Source: Pseudacidovorax sp. (GTDB lineage: Bacteria > Pseudomonadota > Gammaproteobacteria > Burkholderiales > Burkholderiaceae_C). Taken from it: a DNA stretch of 64,000 nt. The notes beneath the pieces are model-generated. The model saw nothing but the letters and a program-made list of their open reading frames with translations, made no database searches and had not been told where the DNA came from. Both the position numbers and the translations under genes were made by a program. The stretch lies in contig NZ_JAGOPN010000008.1 of NCBI RefSeq assembly GCF_017991995.1, positions 186,001 to 250,000 of the forward strand, given 5' to 3'. Shown here one piece after another: positions 44,381-53,584 of the stretch (positions are counted from its first letter, which is position 1; the number at the start of each line of letters is the position of its first letter).

Positions 44381-45336
44381 TGCCGCAGCAACTCAGCCCC
44401 ACCCTGCTCGCCGCCCTCAGCGTCGCGGTGCTCGCCCTGGGCCTGCTGGTGCTGGGCGCCGCCCTCATCAGTGCCGAACTGCGCCGGCTGCGCCACGAAC
44501 GCGCGCTGGACCGCGCCCTGGCCCATGGCGCCAGCCTGAGCCAGGCCGGCGACCCCAGCCTGCATGCGCCCCTGGCCGCCCCCAGCGCCAGCGACCTGCC
44601 GGTGCACTGGCTGGACACGCGCCTGGGCCGCGCGCTGGTGGCCGACGAGGACCGGCGCCTGATCGACCAGTGCGGCTTTCCGGCCGTGCGGGCGCAGCTC
44701 ATCTTCCTGCTGCTGCGCCTGGGCATGGCGCTGCTGCTGCCCGTGGTGGTCTACATGGCGTGGGCAGGCAGCCAGACGCCGGCCAGGGCGATGGCTGGGC
44801 TGGCCTTCGGCTTCACGCTCGGCTTCATGGGCCCCAAGTGGCTGCTGGCGCGGCGCGCGGCCGACCGCCGCGAACAGGTGGCGCAGGAGCTGCCGCTCTT
44901 CGTCGACCTGCTGCGCCTGCTGCAGGGCGTGGGCCTGAGCCTGGACCAGAGCCTGCAGATCATGGCCACCGACTTCCACCATGTGCTGCGCGTGCTGGGC
45001 TTCGAGCTGGGCATCGCCAACCGGCAGTACGCCCAGGGCCGCACCCGCGAGCATTCGCTGCAGCGCCTGGCCACGCTGCATGCCAACGAGGACCTGGCCA
45101 GCCTGGTGATGCTGCTGGTGCAGGTGGACCGCCACGGCGGCGCCGTGCAGGAGCCGCTGCGCATCTTCAGCGAGCGGCTGCGCGAGCGCCGCCGCATGGA
45201 GATGAAGGAGCGCATCGGCCGCATCACCGTGAAGATGACCGTGATCATGGTCACCACGCTGCTGCCGGCGCTGCTGGTGGTCACCGCAGGCCCCGGTTTC
45301 CTGGCGATCGTCCGTTCGGTCGGGAGCATGAGATGA
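44380..45336 (+). CDS. tadC: Tad inner-membrane platform protein TadC
   Basis: 318 residues; start overlaps the tadB stop by one base (TGATG). The T2SSF domain reads LPLFVDLLRLLQGVGLSLDQ and MLLVQVDRHGGAVQEPLRIF, with flanking membrane helices, the last being VIMVTTLLPALLVVTAGPGF. Followed by a 262-bp gap with hairpins before tadD. Confidence 0.92.
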   Translation: MPQQLSPTLLAALSVAVLALGLLVLGAALISAELRRLRHERALDRALAHGASLSQAGDPSLHAPLAAPSASDLPVHWLDTRLGRALVADEDRRLIDQCGFPAVRAQLIFLLLRLGMALLLPVVVYMAWAGSQTPARAMAGLAFGFTLGFMGPKWLLARRAADRREQVAQELPLFVDLLRLLQGVGLSLDQSLQIMATDFHHVLRVLGFELGIANRQYAQGRTREHSLQRLATLHANEDLASLVMLLVQVDRHGGAVQEPLRIFSERLRERRRMEMKERIGRITVKMTVIMVTTLLPALLVVTAGPGFLAIVRSVGSMR

Positions 45337-45408
45337 CATCCCAGATGACACCCCCGTGCCGCTTCGCGGCTCCGGGCGGCCGCCAGAGGCGGCTGCTCTT
45401 CGGGCACG

Positions 45409-45434
45409 TCCAAGCCTGCGCAGGCAGGCTTGGA
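45409..45434. repeat. Perfect 11-bp inverted repeat in the tadC-tadD gap
   Basis: TCCAAGCCTGC and GCAGGCTTGGA around a GCAG loop. Just upstream, GCCGCC/GGCGGC makes another small stem, and downstream CCCCTC...GAGGGG makes a third. The gap (45337-45598) holds no gene. The hairpins may set mRNA processing or attenuation between the assembly genes and the tadD-tadG part, or be the remains of an interspersed palindromic repeat. Confidence 0.55.
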
Positions 45435-45598
45435 GCCGCGGCCCTCAGCCCCTCTCTGGCGCCTTCGGCTTGGAGGGGGGCGCACCCGCAGGCCTGGCAA
45501 AGCCAGTTCCTGGTGTGCCCTGGCGTGGCCTGCTCCGCGGCCCTTCGACAGGTGCCAATGCTGGCGCTTGTTGTCGCCTCACGAGAAAGGAGTCGCCC

Positions 45599-46489
45599 AT
45601 GCACAGGATTTCCGTGATCGCCCTCAGCCTTCTCTGCCTGGGCCTCGCGGCTTGCGGCAGCACGCCGCGGTCGGACTACCCGGGCGCCGGCGCGGCGCGC
45701 GAGCGGCAGAACGCACAGGCTGCCGCCGATGCCGTGCCGGCCGGCGAAGGCGCAGGCGCCATCGACAGCGCGGGCACCTACCTGCGCCTGGTCGAGCGCA
45801 TGCAGCAGGACGGCCTGTGGTTCGCCTCGCTGGCGCATGTGGACGCACTGGAAGCGCGCCATGGCGTGACGCCGGCCTCGACCCGCCTGCGTGCCGATGC
45901 GCTGCGCCAGACCGGGCAGGACGCCGCCAGCGCGGCCGCCTACCGGCGCCTGGTGGGCACGCCGCTCGAAGCGGCCGGCTACCACGGCCTGGGCCTGCTG
46001 GCGGGCGGCAAGGGCGACTTCGCCGAGGCCGCGCGCCTGATGGAGCAAGCCCGCCGCAGCACGCCCACCGACGGCCTGCTGCTGAGCGACCTGGGCTATG
46101 CCTTGCTGCGCGCCGGCCGCATCGACGCCGCCCGCGTGCCGCTGATGCAGGCGGCCCAGCTGCGCCCCGACCAAGCCCAGGTGCAGGCCAACCTGGCCCT
46201 CTACCTGGAAGCGAGCGGCCGAACCGATCAGGCGAGCGCGCTGATGGACGCCCAGCGCCTGCCCCCGGCCAGCCGCGAGGCCATCCGCCAGGCGGGGCGC
46301 GACCTGGCCGGCGGGGGCGCGCCCGTGGCCACCGCCGACCTGCCGGCCGGCTTCGCGCCCGGCGGCCTGGCCCTGCGCACCGCCACCCGCGCCAGCCTGC
46401 CGCGGACGGCTTCACCGGCCGCCGCGGCCACCACCGCGAGCGCCGCCGAGCGCGCGCCCAACGCCCCCGACACCGGAAGGACGCCATGA
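45599..46489 (+). CDS. tadD: TadD-like TPR lipoprotein
   Basis: 296 residues. Lipobox LAAC with Cys at about residue 19 (LLCLGLAACGSTP). TPR-like repeats follow (TRLRADALRQTGQDAASAAA, GLLAGGKGDFAEAARLMEQA, LLSDLGYALLRAGRIDAARV, QVQANLALYLEASGRTDQAS). TadD proteins act as pilotin-like factors for the Tad secretin. AAAGGAG precedes ATG 45599. The end is Ala/Thr-rich and overlaps the next gene by four bases. Confidence 0.9.
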   Translation: MHRISVIALSLLCLGLAACGSTPRSDYPGAGAARERQNAQAAADAVPAGEGAGAIDSAGTYLRLVERMQQDGLWFASLAHVDALEARHGVTPASTRLRADALRQTGQDAASAAAYRRLVGTPLEAAGYHGLGLLAGGKGDFAEAARLMEQARRSTPTDGLLLSDLGYALLRAGRIDAARVPLMQAAQLRPDQAQVQANLALYLEASGRTDQASALMDAQRLPPASREAIRQAGRDLAGGGAPVATADLPAGFAPGGLALRTATRASLPRTASPAAAATTASAAERAPNAPDTGRTP

Positions 46490-46947
46490 CGAAGACGACC
46501 CCGCTTTCCCTGCTGCTCCTGGGCCTGCTCGTGGCCGCACCGGCCCGGGCCCAGATCTCGGCGGCGCCGCTCGCCGCATCGACTTCGGCGGACAGCCGGC
46601 AGGTGACGCCCGTGCAGGTCGCGCCGATGCCGGTGACGGCTGCGCCGGTGCCTGCCCCGTCGGTCGCACCCTCGGGCGGCAGCGGCGCGGCCCTGGACGA
46701 GACGGCCGCCGCCACCGACCAGCCTGCGCTGCCGGTCGGCGCGGCCACGCAGCGCCTGCTGGCCTTGCAGCGTAGCGGCACGATGGCTTCGGCCACGCCG
46801 CGCCCCATCCCGGGCGAGGTGGCGCATCGCAGCTACGAGCGCTACCTGAACAGCTTCAACCACCCCATTCCCGACCGGTACGGCTCCTCTGTGTCGGTGC
46901 GCCAGGGTGGCACCGGCACGGGCACGTCCACCGGCGGCGCCCGCTGA
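46486..46947 (+). CDS. DUF3613-type periplasmic protein of the tad locus
   Basis: 153 residues with a signal peptide (ends PARAQ). A low-complexity Ala/Pro/Val middle leads to a conserved end: ATQRLLALQRSGTMASATPR, then PIPGEVAHRSYERYLNSFNH and PIPDRYG. This fits DUF3613, a small family found in tad loci of Betaproteobacteria. Role unknown. GGAAGGA before ATG 46486 and a four-base overlap with tadD show co-expression. Confidence 0.8.
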   Translation: MTKTTPLSLLLLGLLVAAPARAQISAAPLAASTSADSRQVTPVQVAPMPVTAAPVPAPSVAPSGGSGAALDETAAATDQPALPVGAATQRLLALQRSGTMASATPRPIPGEVAHRSYERYLNSFNHPIPDRYGSSVSVRQGGTGTGTSTGGAR

Positions 46948-46959
46948 ACGACGACCGAC

Positions 46960-47433
46960 ATGCCGAGAACGGGCAGCCCTCGCGTACACGCCACGCGGCC
47001 GCGCGCCGCGCGGGTGCAGCGCGGCGTGTACTCGCTGGAGTACGCGATGGTGTTCCTGCTGTTCTTTGCGCTCATCTACACCATCGTGTGCTACGCGATC
47101 GTGTTCACCTTCCGCTTCGGGTTGCAGAACGCCGCGGAGGATGGGGCGCGGGCCGCCGTCCGGTATCAGCCCTCCCTGGAGCAGCGACGTCTTCACGCCC
47201 AGGAGGTCGCCCTGGCACGGACGCGCGGCTGGTTGCCCGTGGAACCGGAGGTGCGTGCGACCGTGTTGGCGCAAGGCCCGCTCTGCGACGCCACGGCCGC
47301 CGGCCGCTGCAGTGTCCAGGTCACCGTGCAGGCATCGGGCCTCAATCGCGTTCTCCCGCCCTTGGCCGGGCTGGTGATGCCGGACGTCCTGCGCGGCCAG
47401 GCGCAGGTGCTGCTGGACGGACGCGCCCTATGA
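46960..47433 (+). CDS. tadE: TadE-like pseudopilin
   Basis: 157 residues. A basic leader is followed by RGVYSLEYAMVFLLFFALIY, a TadE-type processing and membrane segment with the conserved glutamate, then FRFGLQNAAEDGARAAVRYQ, the hallmark of TadE (N-A-A-E-D-G-A-R). The periplasmic end has two cysteines. Minor pseudopilin of the Flp pilus, processed by TadV. Confidence 0.9.
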   Translation: MPRTGSPRVHATRPRAARVQRGVYSLEYAMVFLLFFALIYTIVCYAIVFTFRFGLQNAAEDGARAAVRYQPSLEQRRLHAQEVALARTRGWLPVEPEVRATVLAQGPLCDATAAGRCSVQVTVQASGLNRVLPPLAGLVMPDVLRGQAQVLLDGRAL

Positions 47434-48059
47434 GCGCCCGCCCGGCCGCTCTGAAAGGCAGGCTCACCGCAGGCAGAGCCGAAGGTGATCCGATGCGCAC
47501 CCGCCCAACCACGCCAAAAAGCGCTTGCACCGGCGGCAGGCTCCACGGAAGTCCGGCGCGCTCGCGACGCGTCCGCCACCGCCGGCCGTCGCAACAGGGC
47601 GTGGCGGCACTGGAATTCGTGATGGTGTGTCTGGCACTGCTGTTCTGCTTCTATGGCCTGACGACCTTCGGTCTGGCGCTCTACACCCGCCAGGCTCTCT
47701 CACGTGCCACCGAGGACGGTGCGCGCATGGTGGGCGTGCTGCCCGCCTTCGGCAGCGCCAGCGCAGCGGAGCGGCTCGCCGCCCTGGATGCGATCCGCAA
47801 CGCAATGCTCGACTCGCTCGCGGGTTCGCTCATCACGCCACTGTCGCAGTCCGGCAGCACCGAGACCCGGCGACGTTGGATCGCCGACACCGTGCGCATC
47901 GAGATTGCACAAGCCGCCCCCACGAGCACCCTCACCCTTGCCGTGTACTACCCCTACGCGACCAGTGGCGTGTTTCCTGCCGTGCCGCTGCTGACGCAGG
48001 CCGCCTGGGTTCCCGACCAACTGTCAAGTCAGGCGGTGGTCGCATTGCCGCCTCGCTGA
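47430..48059 (+). CDS. tadF: TadE/TadF-like pseudopilin
   Basis: 209 residues from ATG 47430 (four-base overlap with the gene before). An unusually long basic N-terminus (about 55 residues) precedes QQGVAALEFVMVCLALLFCF and LYTRQALSRATEDGARMVGV, again the TadE/F pattern with glutamate at position 5. A shorter start at 47493 (MRTRPTTPK) is possible. Second minor pseudopilin of the system. Confidence 0.88.
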   Translation: MSARPAALKGRLTAGRAEGDPMRTRPTTPKSACTGGRLHGSPARSRRVRHRRPSQQGVAALEFVMVCLALLFCFYGLTTFGLALYTRQALSRATEDGARMVGVLPAFGSASAAERLAALDAIRNAMLDSLAGSLITPLSQSGSTETRRRWIADTVRIEIAQAAPTSTLTLAVYYPYATSGVFPAVPLLTQAAWVPDQLSSQAVVALPPR

Positions 48060-48066
48060 GCCCCGC

Positions 48067-50178
48067 ATGTCGACGTGCCCCCTTCCTTTCTCCACGAGCC
48101 GGCGGCGGCAGACCGGCTCGGTGGCCGTACAGGCCGTCATCGCGCTGAGCCTGATCGTGATCGCACTGGGCAGCATCCAGATCGGCTATCTCTTCTTTGC
48201 CAAGCGCGAATATCAGAAGGTGGCGGATCTGGCCGCGCTGGCGGGCGCGCAGCAACTGACCCCACAAGGGGACACCGCGGCACAGCGGTGTGCCCGGGCC
48301 GTGGCCGCGGCCATCGACAACGCGCGTGCCAACGCGCCGGAGATCACGCTGGCACCGCCGGTATGCGGGCGCTGGGACCCGAGCTATGCCGAGTCTCGCC
48401 ACTTTCGCGCCGGCGCGACCGACTACAACGCGCTCATGGTGCGCGTGGAGCAGGACGCTCCTGCCGTGCTGCCCTTCTTCAGCGGCAGCCGGACTGTTGC
48501 CACTGAAGCGGTCGCCTCGCTGGATGCGCCAACGGCCGCCTTCTCGGTGGGTTCGCGTCTGCTGCGGCTGGAAGACGGAACCCTGCTTCCGTCTCTGCTC
48601 TCGGCCGTCGGCCTGAACCTGGGCACCACCGACCTGTTGAGCTATCGCGGGCTCGCCAACGCCACCATCACCCCGGCTGGCCTGCTCAAGGCGCTGGGCG
48701 TGCCGGTCGAAGGCGACGTGGACGTGGGCACCCTCAGCGGCGTGGCACAGGTGGCCAACCTCACGCTGGGCGGCCTGCTCGACGCTTCCATCGATGCACT
48801 GGTCCAGCAGGGCAGCGCCGCAGATGTGCAGCTCGGCCTGCTGCGCAGCCTGCGGGCAGGACTGACGCTTCAGGCCCTGCAGGCGCGCGTGCCGCTGTTC
48901 GGCGCAGAGGGGAGCCCGGGCATCCTGGTCGGACTGGACACGACCGGTCGCGCCGCGCTGGACACCGGTGTGGACCTGCTCAGCCTGGTGACCGCCGGCG
49001 TGTCGGTGGCCAACGGTGCCAACCTCGTCGACATCGGCAACCTGGGTGTGCTGAACGTGGTCCAGGCCAAGGCCAGCATCGTGGAACCGCCCCAGATCGG
49101 CATCGGCGGCGTCGGCACCATCGCCCGCAGCGCGCAGGTGCGGGTCTATCTGCGGGTCAACACCGGCGCCACTCCACTCGTGGGCCCTGTGCTCGACCTC
49201 TTCGGCACGGGCATCGACCTGCCCGTGATCATCGAGCTGGCCCAGTCGACGGGCGAACTCAGCCGCATCAGCTGTGAGGCGCCCCGACGCAACGCGACCA
49301 TCGACGTGAGTTCGTCGCAGGTCAACGTGTGCCTTGGCCGCTTCCACGACATGACTTCGGTGAAGGACGGCGATCCTGCGCACTTCTTCTCGCAGGCCAA
49401 TCGATGCGCGCCGGACACCGGCGGCGTCTTTCCCGACACCCTCGACGGCGTACGCCGCCACCAGATCCTGAACGTGGTGGGCGTGCTGCCGCTGACATCG
49501 CGCGTCGGTCTGCCGGTGCTGGCCTCGCAGGCGCCCATGCCAGCCACGCTGCAAGAGCCGATCAGCCCTGACGATGGACGTTCACGAGCCACGCTGACGG
49601 GCCCCGGCCTGAACCTGGCGCAGTCGGTCAGCAACATTGCCGACGCCGTGACCGTCGGCATCCTGGGCGACTTGCTCGGTCAGGGCGTGAGCCTGAGCCC
49701 CGCGCAACGCGGTAGCCTGGCCACCAGCCTGGTCGGCACCGGCAACAACGGCGCTGGCAACAGCATCTCCAAGGTGTCCAACGACCTGCGATGGTCGGAC
49801 AGTGCAATGGCGGCCCTGGGCGACCGGGTGGCGACGGGCGGTCTTACTGGCGTGCTCGGCGGCACCCTTCAGCTGGTGGGCAATCTGCTGGGAACGGTGC
49901 TCCTCGACCCGCTGGCGGACCTGACATGCACCCTGGCCATCGTGCCCAGCGCCATACGCAACTGCCGCATCAGCTACATCCAGAACACGACGCTCAACAG
50001 CAGCTCCAACGCCTTGCATGGCGTCACGTCGATGGTCGTGATCATCCTGCAGCCCGTGCTCAACCTGCTCAGCCAGGCCCTCAACACACTGCTCGGCAAC
50101 GTCCTCGGCGTGTCGCTCGGCCAGACCGATGTCTCGCTGATCTCGGTGGGCTGCGGTCGTGCGCGGCTCGTGTACTGA
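48067..50178 (+). CDS. tadG: TadG-like large pilus assembly protein
   Basis: 703 residues. The N-terminal membrane segment ([20 protein letters not shown]) and [20 protein letters not shown] match the TadG/DUF2134 start. The remaining about 640 residues are periplasmic, rich in Leu/Gly/Val and Asn, with [20 protein letters not shown] and repeated short beta-like segments; no von Willebrand domain is visible, unlike enteric-type TadG. It may sit at the pilus base or be an adhesin-like minor component. Near its C-terminus, [20 protein letters not shown] looks like a further hydrophobic segment. Confidence 0.85.
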   Translation: MSTCPLPFSTSRRRQTGSVAVQAVIALSLIVIALGSIQIGYLFFAKREYQKVADLAALAGAQQLTPQGDTAAQRCARAVAAAIDNARANAPEITLAPPVCGRWDPSYAESRHFRAGATDYNALMVRVEQDAPAVLPFFSGSRTVATEAVASLDAPTAAFSVGSRLLRLEDGTLLPSLLSAVGLNLGTTDLLSYRGLANATITPAGLLKALGVPVEGDVDVGTLSGVAQVANLTLGGLLDASIDALVQQGSAADVQLGLLRSLRAGLTLQALQARVPLFGAEGSPGILVGLDTTGRAALDTGVDLLSLVTAGVSVANGANLVDIGNLGVLNVVQAKASIVEPPQIGIGGVGTIARSAQVRVYLRVNTGATPLVGPVLDLFGTGIDLPVIIELAQSTGELSRISCEAPRRNATIDVSSSQVNVCLGRFHDMTSVKDGDPAHFFSQANRCAPDTGGVFPDTLDGVRRHQILNVVGVLPLTSRVGLPVLASQAPMPATLQEPISPDDGRSRATLTGPGLNLAQSVSNIADAVTVGILGDLLGQGVSLSPAQRGSLATSLVGTGNNGAGNSISKVSNDLRWSDSAMAALGDRVATGGLTGVLGGTLQLVGNLLGTVLLDPLADLTCTLAIVPSAIRNCRISYIQNTTLNSSSNALHGVTSMVVIILQPVLNLLSQALNTLLGNVLGVSLGQTDVSLISVGCGRARLVY

Positions 50179-50191
50179 TGCGCCGGAAATC

Positions 50192-51580
50192 ATGAGCGTC
50201 TCCCCCGCCTTCGACGAACTCGACCTCTATGTGTGGGAGGGCAAGGCCGACATCCTGGACCGGGTGGCGCGCTGCATGTCCAGCTTCGACGTGGACGTGA
50301 TCCGCGCCGATGATCGCTTCATGAACCTGCCCGAGCGCGAGCAGCCGCTGCGCCCGTCGCTGGCCGTGATGAGCGTCACCGCCATCGATGGCGGCGGCCT
50401 GCCGCATGCCACCGAACTGCTGCAGGGCATGCCGGTGATCTGGGTGGGCGCGAGCACCCGCGAGCGCGATCCGCGCAACTACCCGCCCGAGTACCTGCAC
50501 GTCCTGCCCTACGACTTCACCTGCGCCGAGCTGCGCACCATGGTCGCCAAGCTGGTGCGCCAGTTGCGCGCCCGCGCGGCCGAAGCGCCGGCGCCCGGCG
50601 AGCTGGTGGCCCTGTCCGAGCCCATGAAGGGGCTGCTGGCCGAGGTGAACACCTTCGCGGGCAGCGACCATTCGGTGCTGGTGCAGGGCGAGACCGGCGT
50701 GGGCAAGGAACGCGTGGCGCAGTTGCTGCACCATGGCCATCCCACCTATGGCAAGGGTGCCTTCGTCGCGGTCAACTGCGGCGCCATTCCCGACGGCCTG
50801 TTCGAGTCGCTGTTCTTCGGCCATGCCAAGGGCTCCTTCACCGGCGCCGTGCATGCGCACCGCGGCTACTTCGAGCAGGCCACCGGCGGCACGCTGTTCC
50901 TGGACGAGATCGGCGACCTGCCGCGCTACCAGCAGGTCAAGCTGCTGCGGGTGCTGGAGGACGGCGCCGTCACCCGTCTGGGCTCGGCCACGCCGCTGCG
51001 GGTGGACTTCCGCCTGGTGGCGGCCACCAACCGCAACCTGCGCGAGATGGTGGCCGCGGGCGAGTTCCGCGCCGACCTGTTCTACCGGCTGGCGGTGATC
51101 GAGCTGCGCATCCCCAGCCTGGAGGAGCGCGGCGAGGCCGACAAGATCGCCCTCTTCAAGGCCGTGCTGACCGGCGTGCTGGGCGAGCCGCTGTTGCAGG
51201 AACTGGGTGAGGCGCCGCACTGGCTGACCGACGCCATCGCCTCGGCCACCTTCCCGGGCAACGTGCGCCAGCTGCGCAACCTGGCCGAGCGGGTGGGCGT
51301 GATCGCGCGGCAGACGAAGAGCTGGGAGCCGACACTGATCCAGCGCGCCTTGGCGCTGGCCCGTCCGGTGGAGGTGCCCTCCGCTGCGCCGCTGGAGCGC
51401 CGCGGCTGGAACGCCACCGAACGCAACCGCATCATCGCGGCGCTCGAAGTGAACGACTGGCGCCGCCAGGACGCCGCCCAGCACCTGGGCATCAGCCGCA
51501 AGGTGCTGTGGGAGAAGATGCGCAAGTACCAGATCATGGACGGCGAGCCGGGCGTGCCGGAGGCGCCGGAGGCGTCCTGA
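50192..51580 (+). CDS. Sigma-54-dependent transcriptional activator at the end of the tad operon
   Basis: 462 residues. The N-terminus (about 1-125, [20 protein letters not shown]) is receiver-like in size but shows no clear phospho-acceptor pattern. The AAA+ domain has Walker A GETGVGKE (about 166), the sigma-54 loop in the form GSFTGA (about 213; usual GAFTGA), Walker [14 protein letters not shown] and the R-finger region [18 protein letters not shown] Fis-type helix-turn-helix ends the protein ([20 protein letters not shown]). It starts 13 bp after tadG and most probably controls the tad genes or other surface genes. No sigma-54 promoter was seen before flp. Confidence 0.92.
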   Translation: MSVSPAFDELDLYVWEGKADILDRVARCMSSFDVDVIRADDRFMNLPEREQPLRPSLAVMSVTAIDGGGLPHATELLQGMPVIWVGASTRERDPRNYPPEYLHVLPYDFTCAELRTMVAKLVRQLRARAAEAPAPGELVALSEPMKGLLAEVNTFAGSDHSVLVQGETGVGKERVAQLLHHGHPTYGKGAFVAVNCGAIPDGLFESLFFGHAKGSFTGAVHAHRGYFEQATGGTLFLDEIGDLPRYQQVKLLRVLEDGAVTRLGSATPLRVDFRLVAATNRNLREMVAAGEFRADLFYRLAVIELRIPSLEERGEADKIALFKAVLTGVLGEPLLQELGEAPHWLTDAIASATFPGNVRQLRNLAERVGVIARQTKSWEPTLIQRALALARPVEVPSAAPLERRGWNATERNRIIAALEVNDWRRQDAAQHLGISRKVLWEKMRKYQIMDGEPGVPEAPEAS

Positions 51581-51617
51581 GCCGAAGGGGCCGCGCAGGC
51601 CGGACCGGATGGCGCGC

Positions 51618-51875
51618 TCAATGTATGGACGTCGGTGACGGGCGATCGGCCTCGCGCTTGCTCAGTTGCGTGGGGATGCGGTAGTCGCGGCGGATTTCTA
51701 ACCTGCTCAATTCGAACGGAGCGTCCCCTCGAATGACCTTCATCGCCGCCGCAGTGAATTCGACCAGCCGCTCCCGCTGCATGTCGTCATATCGGAAGTT
51801 GTCCTAGACGGCTTGGGCGCCGCGCAGTTCTGCCTCGGTTTCCGCACGCCGCTGGGCCTTCTCAGCGGGTGTCAT
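51618..51875 (-). pseudogene. Decayed copy of the candidate immunity gene
   Basis: Reading from ATG 51875, the product aligns with the intact gene at 52207-53130: MTPAEKAQRRAETEAELRGA, a TAG where the intact copy has tyrosine (AQAVYDSFRY versus AQAV-stop-DNFRY), then MKVIRGDAPFE joined directly to RLEIRRDYRIPTQL. So it has one nonsense mutation and a large internal deletion (about 190 codons). It cannot make a full protein. Confidence 0.85.
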
Positions 51876-52137
51876 GACTTTCCTTTCCTCCTGACGGTCG
51901 GCCAACCGGAGTGGTGGCGACGTCGAACAATCTTGTGCAGAGGCCGGGTTGAGGCAGAGCGGCGCCAGGAGCGCCGTTCCACAGATGCTTGACCACCTTT
52001 TCGCAAGCGAAGCTGCCTTCTTCCCAGGGCCGCATTCGGGTAGCCGAGGCTGCCCGATCCAGCCATGGCCATCGGGTCCACATCGATGGGCTTGCCGCCC
52101 AGCCCCACGTCTTGAAGCAATTCATAGGCGGCCTTTC
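51862..52137 (-). pseudogene. Decayed copy of the effector C-terminus
   Basis: About 92 codons matching the end of the gene at 53117-53584: GKAAYELLQDVGLGGKPIDV in one frame, then after an extra base (CCGA versus CGC, near 52040) MRPWEEGSFACEKVVKHLWN and GAPGAALPQPGLCTRLFDVA in another. It has no start and is joined to unrelated sequence at about 52138, just after the stop of the intact immunity gene. It keeps the same overlap with the immunity pseudogene as the intact pair. Confidence 0.85.
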
Positions 52138-52206
52138 CATTGCAGGCGAGGCCAAATCGATGCGCATTCGGCCGGTGGCTGCTTTGCTGTAGCGCCGGCA
52201 GCGAAG

Positions 52207-53130
52207 TCAGCTCTTCTTCTTCGGGCCGAACATCCGCTCGATTTCCTCGGCCATGGGATCGGGGCCGACCCATTGCCACCAGGCGGGCTGTGTCACAACG
52301 CGGCCGGTATCAGGATCCTGCCCGTTCAGGACGGGGAACCATCCGTCATCGCCAAGGGTGTGGATGCGCCGCTGCATGGGGATGGCCGCATTCAGTGCGT
52401 CGTCGGCAAAGAAGCCGAGCCAGCGGCCGTCCTTGGGAACCCGCTGGCCGGTCCTGGGCATGTCGCTGAACTTCTTCTGATCGCGCTCGCGCAGTTGCTC
52501 GGGAGTGAGATATCTGCGGCGGATTTCGAGGCGGACCATCCTCGTTGCGGTGTAGGGGTCTTTGTCCCGAGGGTTGATATAGCTGAGTTTGACCTTGACC
52601 AGATAGGGTGCGTAGGCCGGCTTCAGGATGTCGTACTCGAAGGTGGCCGGCTGACGCACGATGCCCAGATGCATGATCACTTCGGGGGGATAGAGATTGC
52701 CGCCATCCTGCAGCCATCCTGGCGCAACCTTCAGATTCAAAAGTTGCTCAAGACGCTCCCGGTCGAGGTCCATCGGCGGACTGAGTTCGATCTGGAAGTG
52801 ATACGGCTCGACCTTGCCCTGGTCATCCGTCGTGCCGAGCATGTAGATGCCGGTCCACTGGTTGAGAAAGCATGCGTCAAAGTCGAAGGTAGTGCCGCCG
52901 CGGTACGCTTCACCACTCACGATGGCAGGCCTTCGATCCGAAATCGGAAGCAGTCGAGCCAAGCCCTCGAACGGCGCATCCCCACGGATGACCTTCATCG
53001 CTGCCCCGATGAAGTCGATCAGCCGTTCGCGCTGAGCCTCGGTGTAGCGGAAGCTGTCGTAGACGGCCTGAGCCGCTCGTTGGCGAGCCTGGTAGTCCTC
53101 CCAGGCCTTCTGCTTATCAGCGGGTGCCAT
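52207..53130 (-). CDS. Candidate T6SS immunity protein, intact copy
   Basis: 307 residues from ATG 53130, with AGGA ten bases before it. Not assigned to a known family by eye. It begins MAPADKQKAWEDYQARQRAA, has AAMKVIRGDAPFEGLARLLP, YMLGTTDDQGKVEPYHFQIE, and ends with EEIERMFGPKKKS. The start overlaps the effector-like gene upstream by 14 bp, the usual order for vgrG-effector-immunity cassettes. The open frame continues upstream and encodes a signal-peptide-like stretch (GTALLALLCLNPASAQDC) but without a normal start codon. GC content is lower than in the neighbours, which supports transfer. Immunity function is inferred only from position. Confidence 0.7.
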   Translation of the reverse strand: MAPADKQKAWEDYQARQRAAQAVYDSFRYTEAQRERLIDFIGAAMKVIRGDAPFEGLARLLPISDRRPAIVSGEAYRGGTTFDFDACFLNQWTGIYMLGTTDDQGKVEPYHFQIELSPPMDLDRERLEQLLNLKVAPGWLQDGGNLYPPEVIMHLGIVRQPATFEYDILKPAYAPYLVKVKLSYINPRDKDPYTATRMVRLEIRRRYLTPEQLRERDQKKFSDMPRTGQRVPKDGRWLGFFADDALNAAIPMQRRIHTLGDDGWFPVLNGQDPDTGRVVTQPAWWQWVGPDPMAEEIERMFGPKKKS

Positions 53131-53584
53131 CACTTTCTTTTCCTCGGGTGGGTTGCCGAACTGAATTGGTGGCGATGTCAAACAATCTTGTGCAGAAGCC
53201 GGGTTGAGGCAGAGCAGCGCCAGGAGCGCCGTTCCAAAGGTGTTTGACCACCTCTTCGCAAGCGAAGCTGTCCTCCTCCCAGGGTCGCATGCGATAGCCG
53301 AGGCTGCCCGGTTCCGCCATGGCCATCTGATCCACATCGATGGGCTTGCCGCCCAACCCCACGTCTTGAAGCAATTCATAGGCGGCCTTTCTTGCCAAGG
53401 GAATCTCGGTTCGCAGGACGTCGGGCAGGTAGCCCGGTCGGTCCGGCTTCTTCTTGTTCGCGCTGTCGAAGTAGCAGAGCAACTGGTAGTACATGGCAAT
53501 GACCATGCGATGCAAGCCCACCAGCGCGCTGGGTTCATTGGGTAACGGGGTCTTCGCTGCCAGTGCGTGGTACTTCGGCGGCAT
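53117..53584 (-). CDS. Candidate T6SS effector or its C-terminal fragment, behind vgrG
   Basis: 155 residues from ATG 53584, which overlaps the vgrG stop (TGATG). It begins MPPKYHALAAKTPLPNEPSA and includes VIAMYYQLLCYFDSANKKKP and KAAYELLQDVGLGGKPIDVD; no catalytic family is recognised. In the same frame, the 17-19 codons before the ATG (HPFDYVHLPNIHLVWATL) have the GC-rich third positions of coding sequence, whereas the vgrG frame there does not. So the true protein was probably longer and was cut and joined to vgrG by recombination or a frameshift. It precedes a candidate immunity gene, and a decayed second copy lies 1.2 kb downstream. Confidence 0.6.
   Translation of the reverse strand: MPPKYHALAAKTPLPNEPSALVGLHRMVIAMYYQLLCYFDSANKKKPDRPGYLPDVLRTEIPLARKAAYELLQDVGLGGKPIDVDQMAMAEPGSLGYRMRPWEEDSFACEEVVKHLWNGAPGAALPQPGFCTRLFDIATNSVRQPTRGKESDGTR

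Noticed and set aside
44272-45351. His/Gln-rich minus-strand frame opposite tadC
   Set aside because: Its composition (HQ repeats) is the reverse complement of Leu-rich membrane protein codons; no independent start signal.
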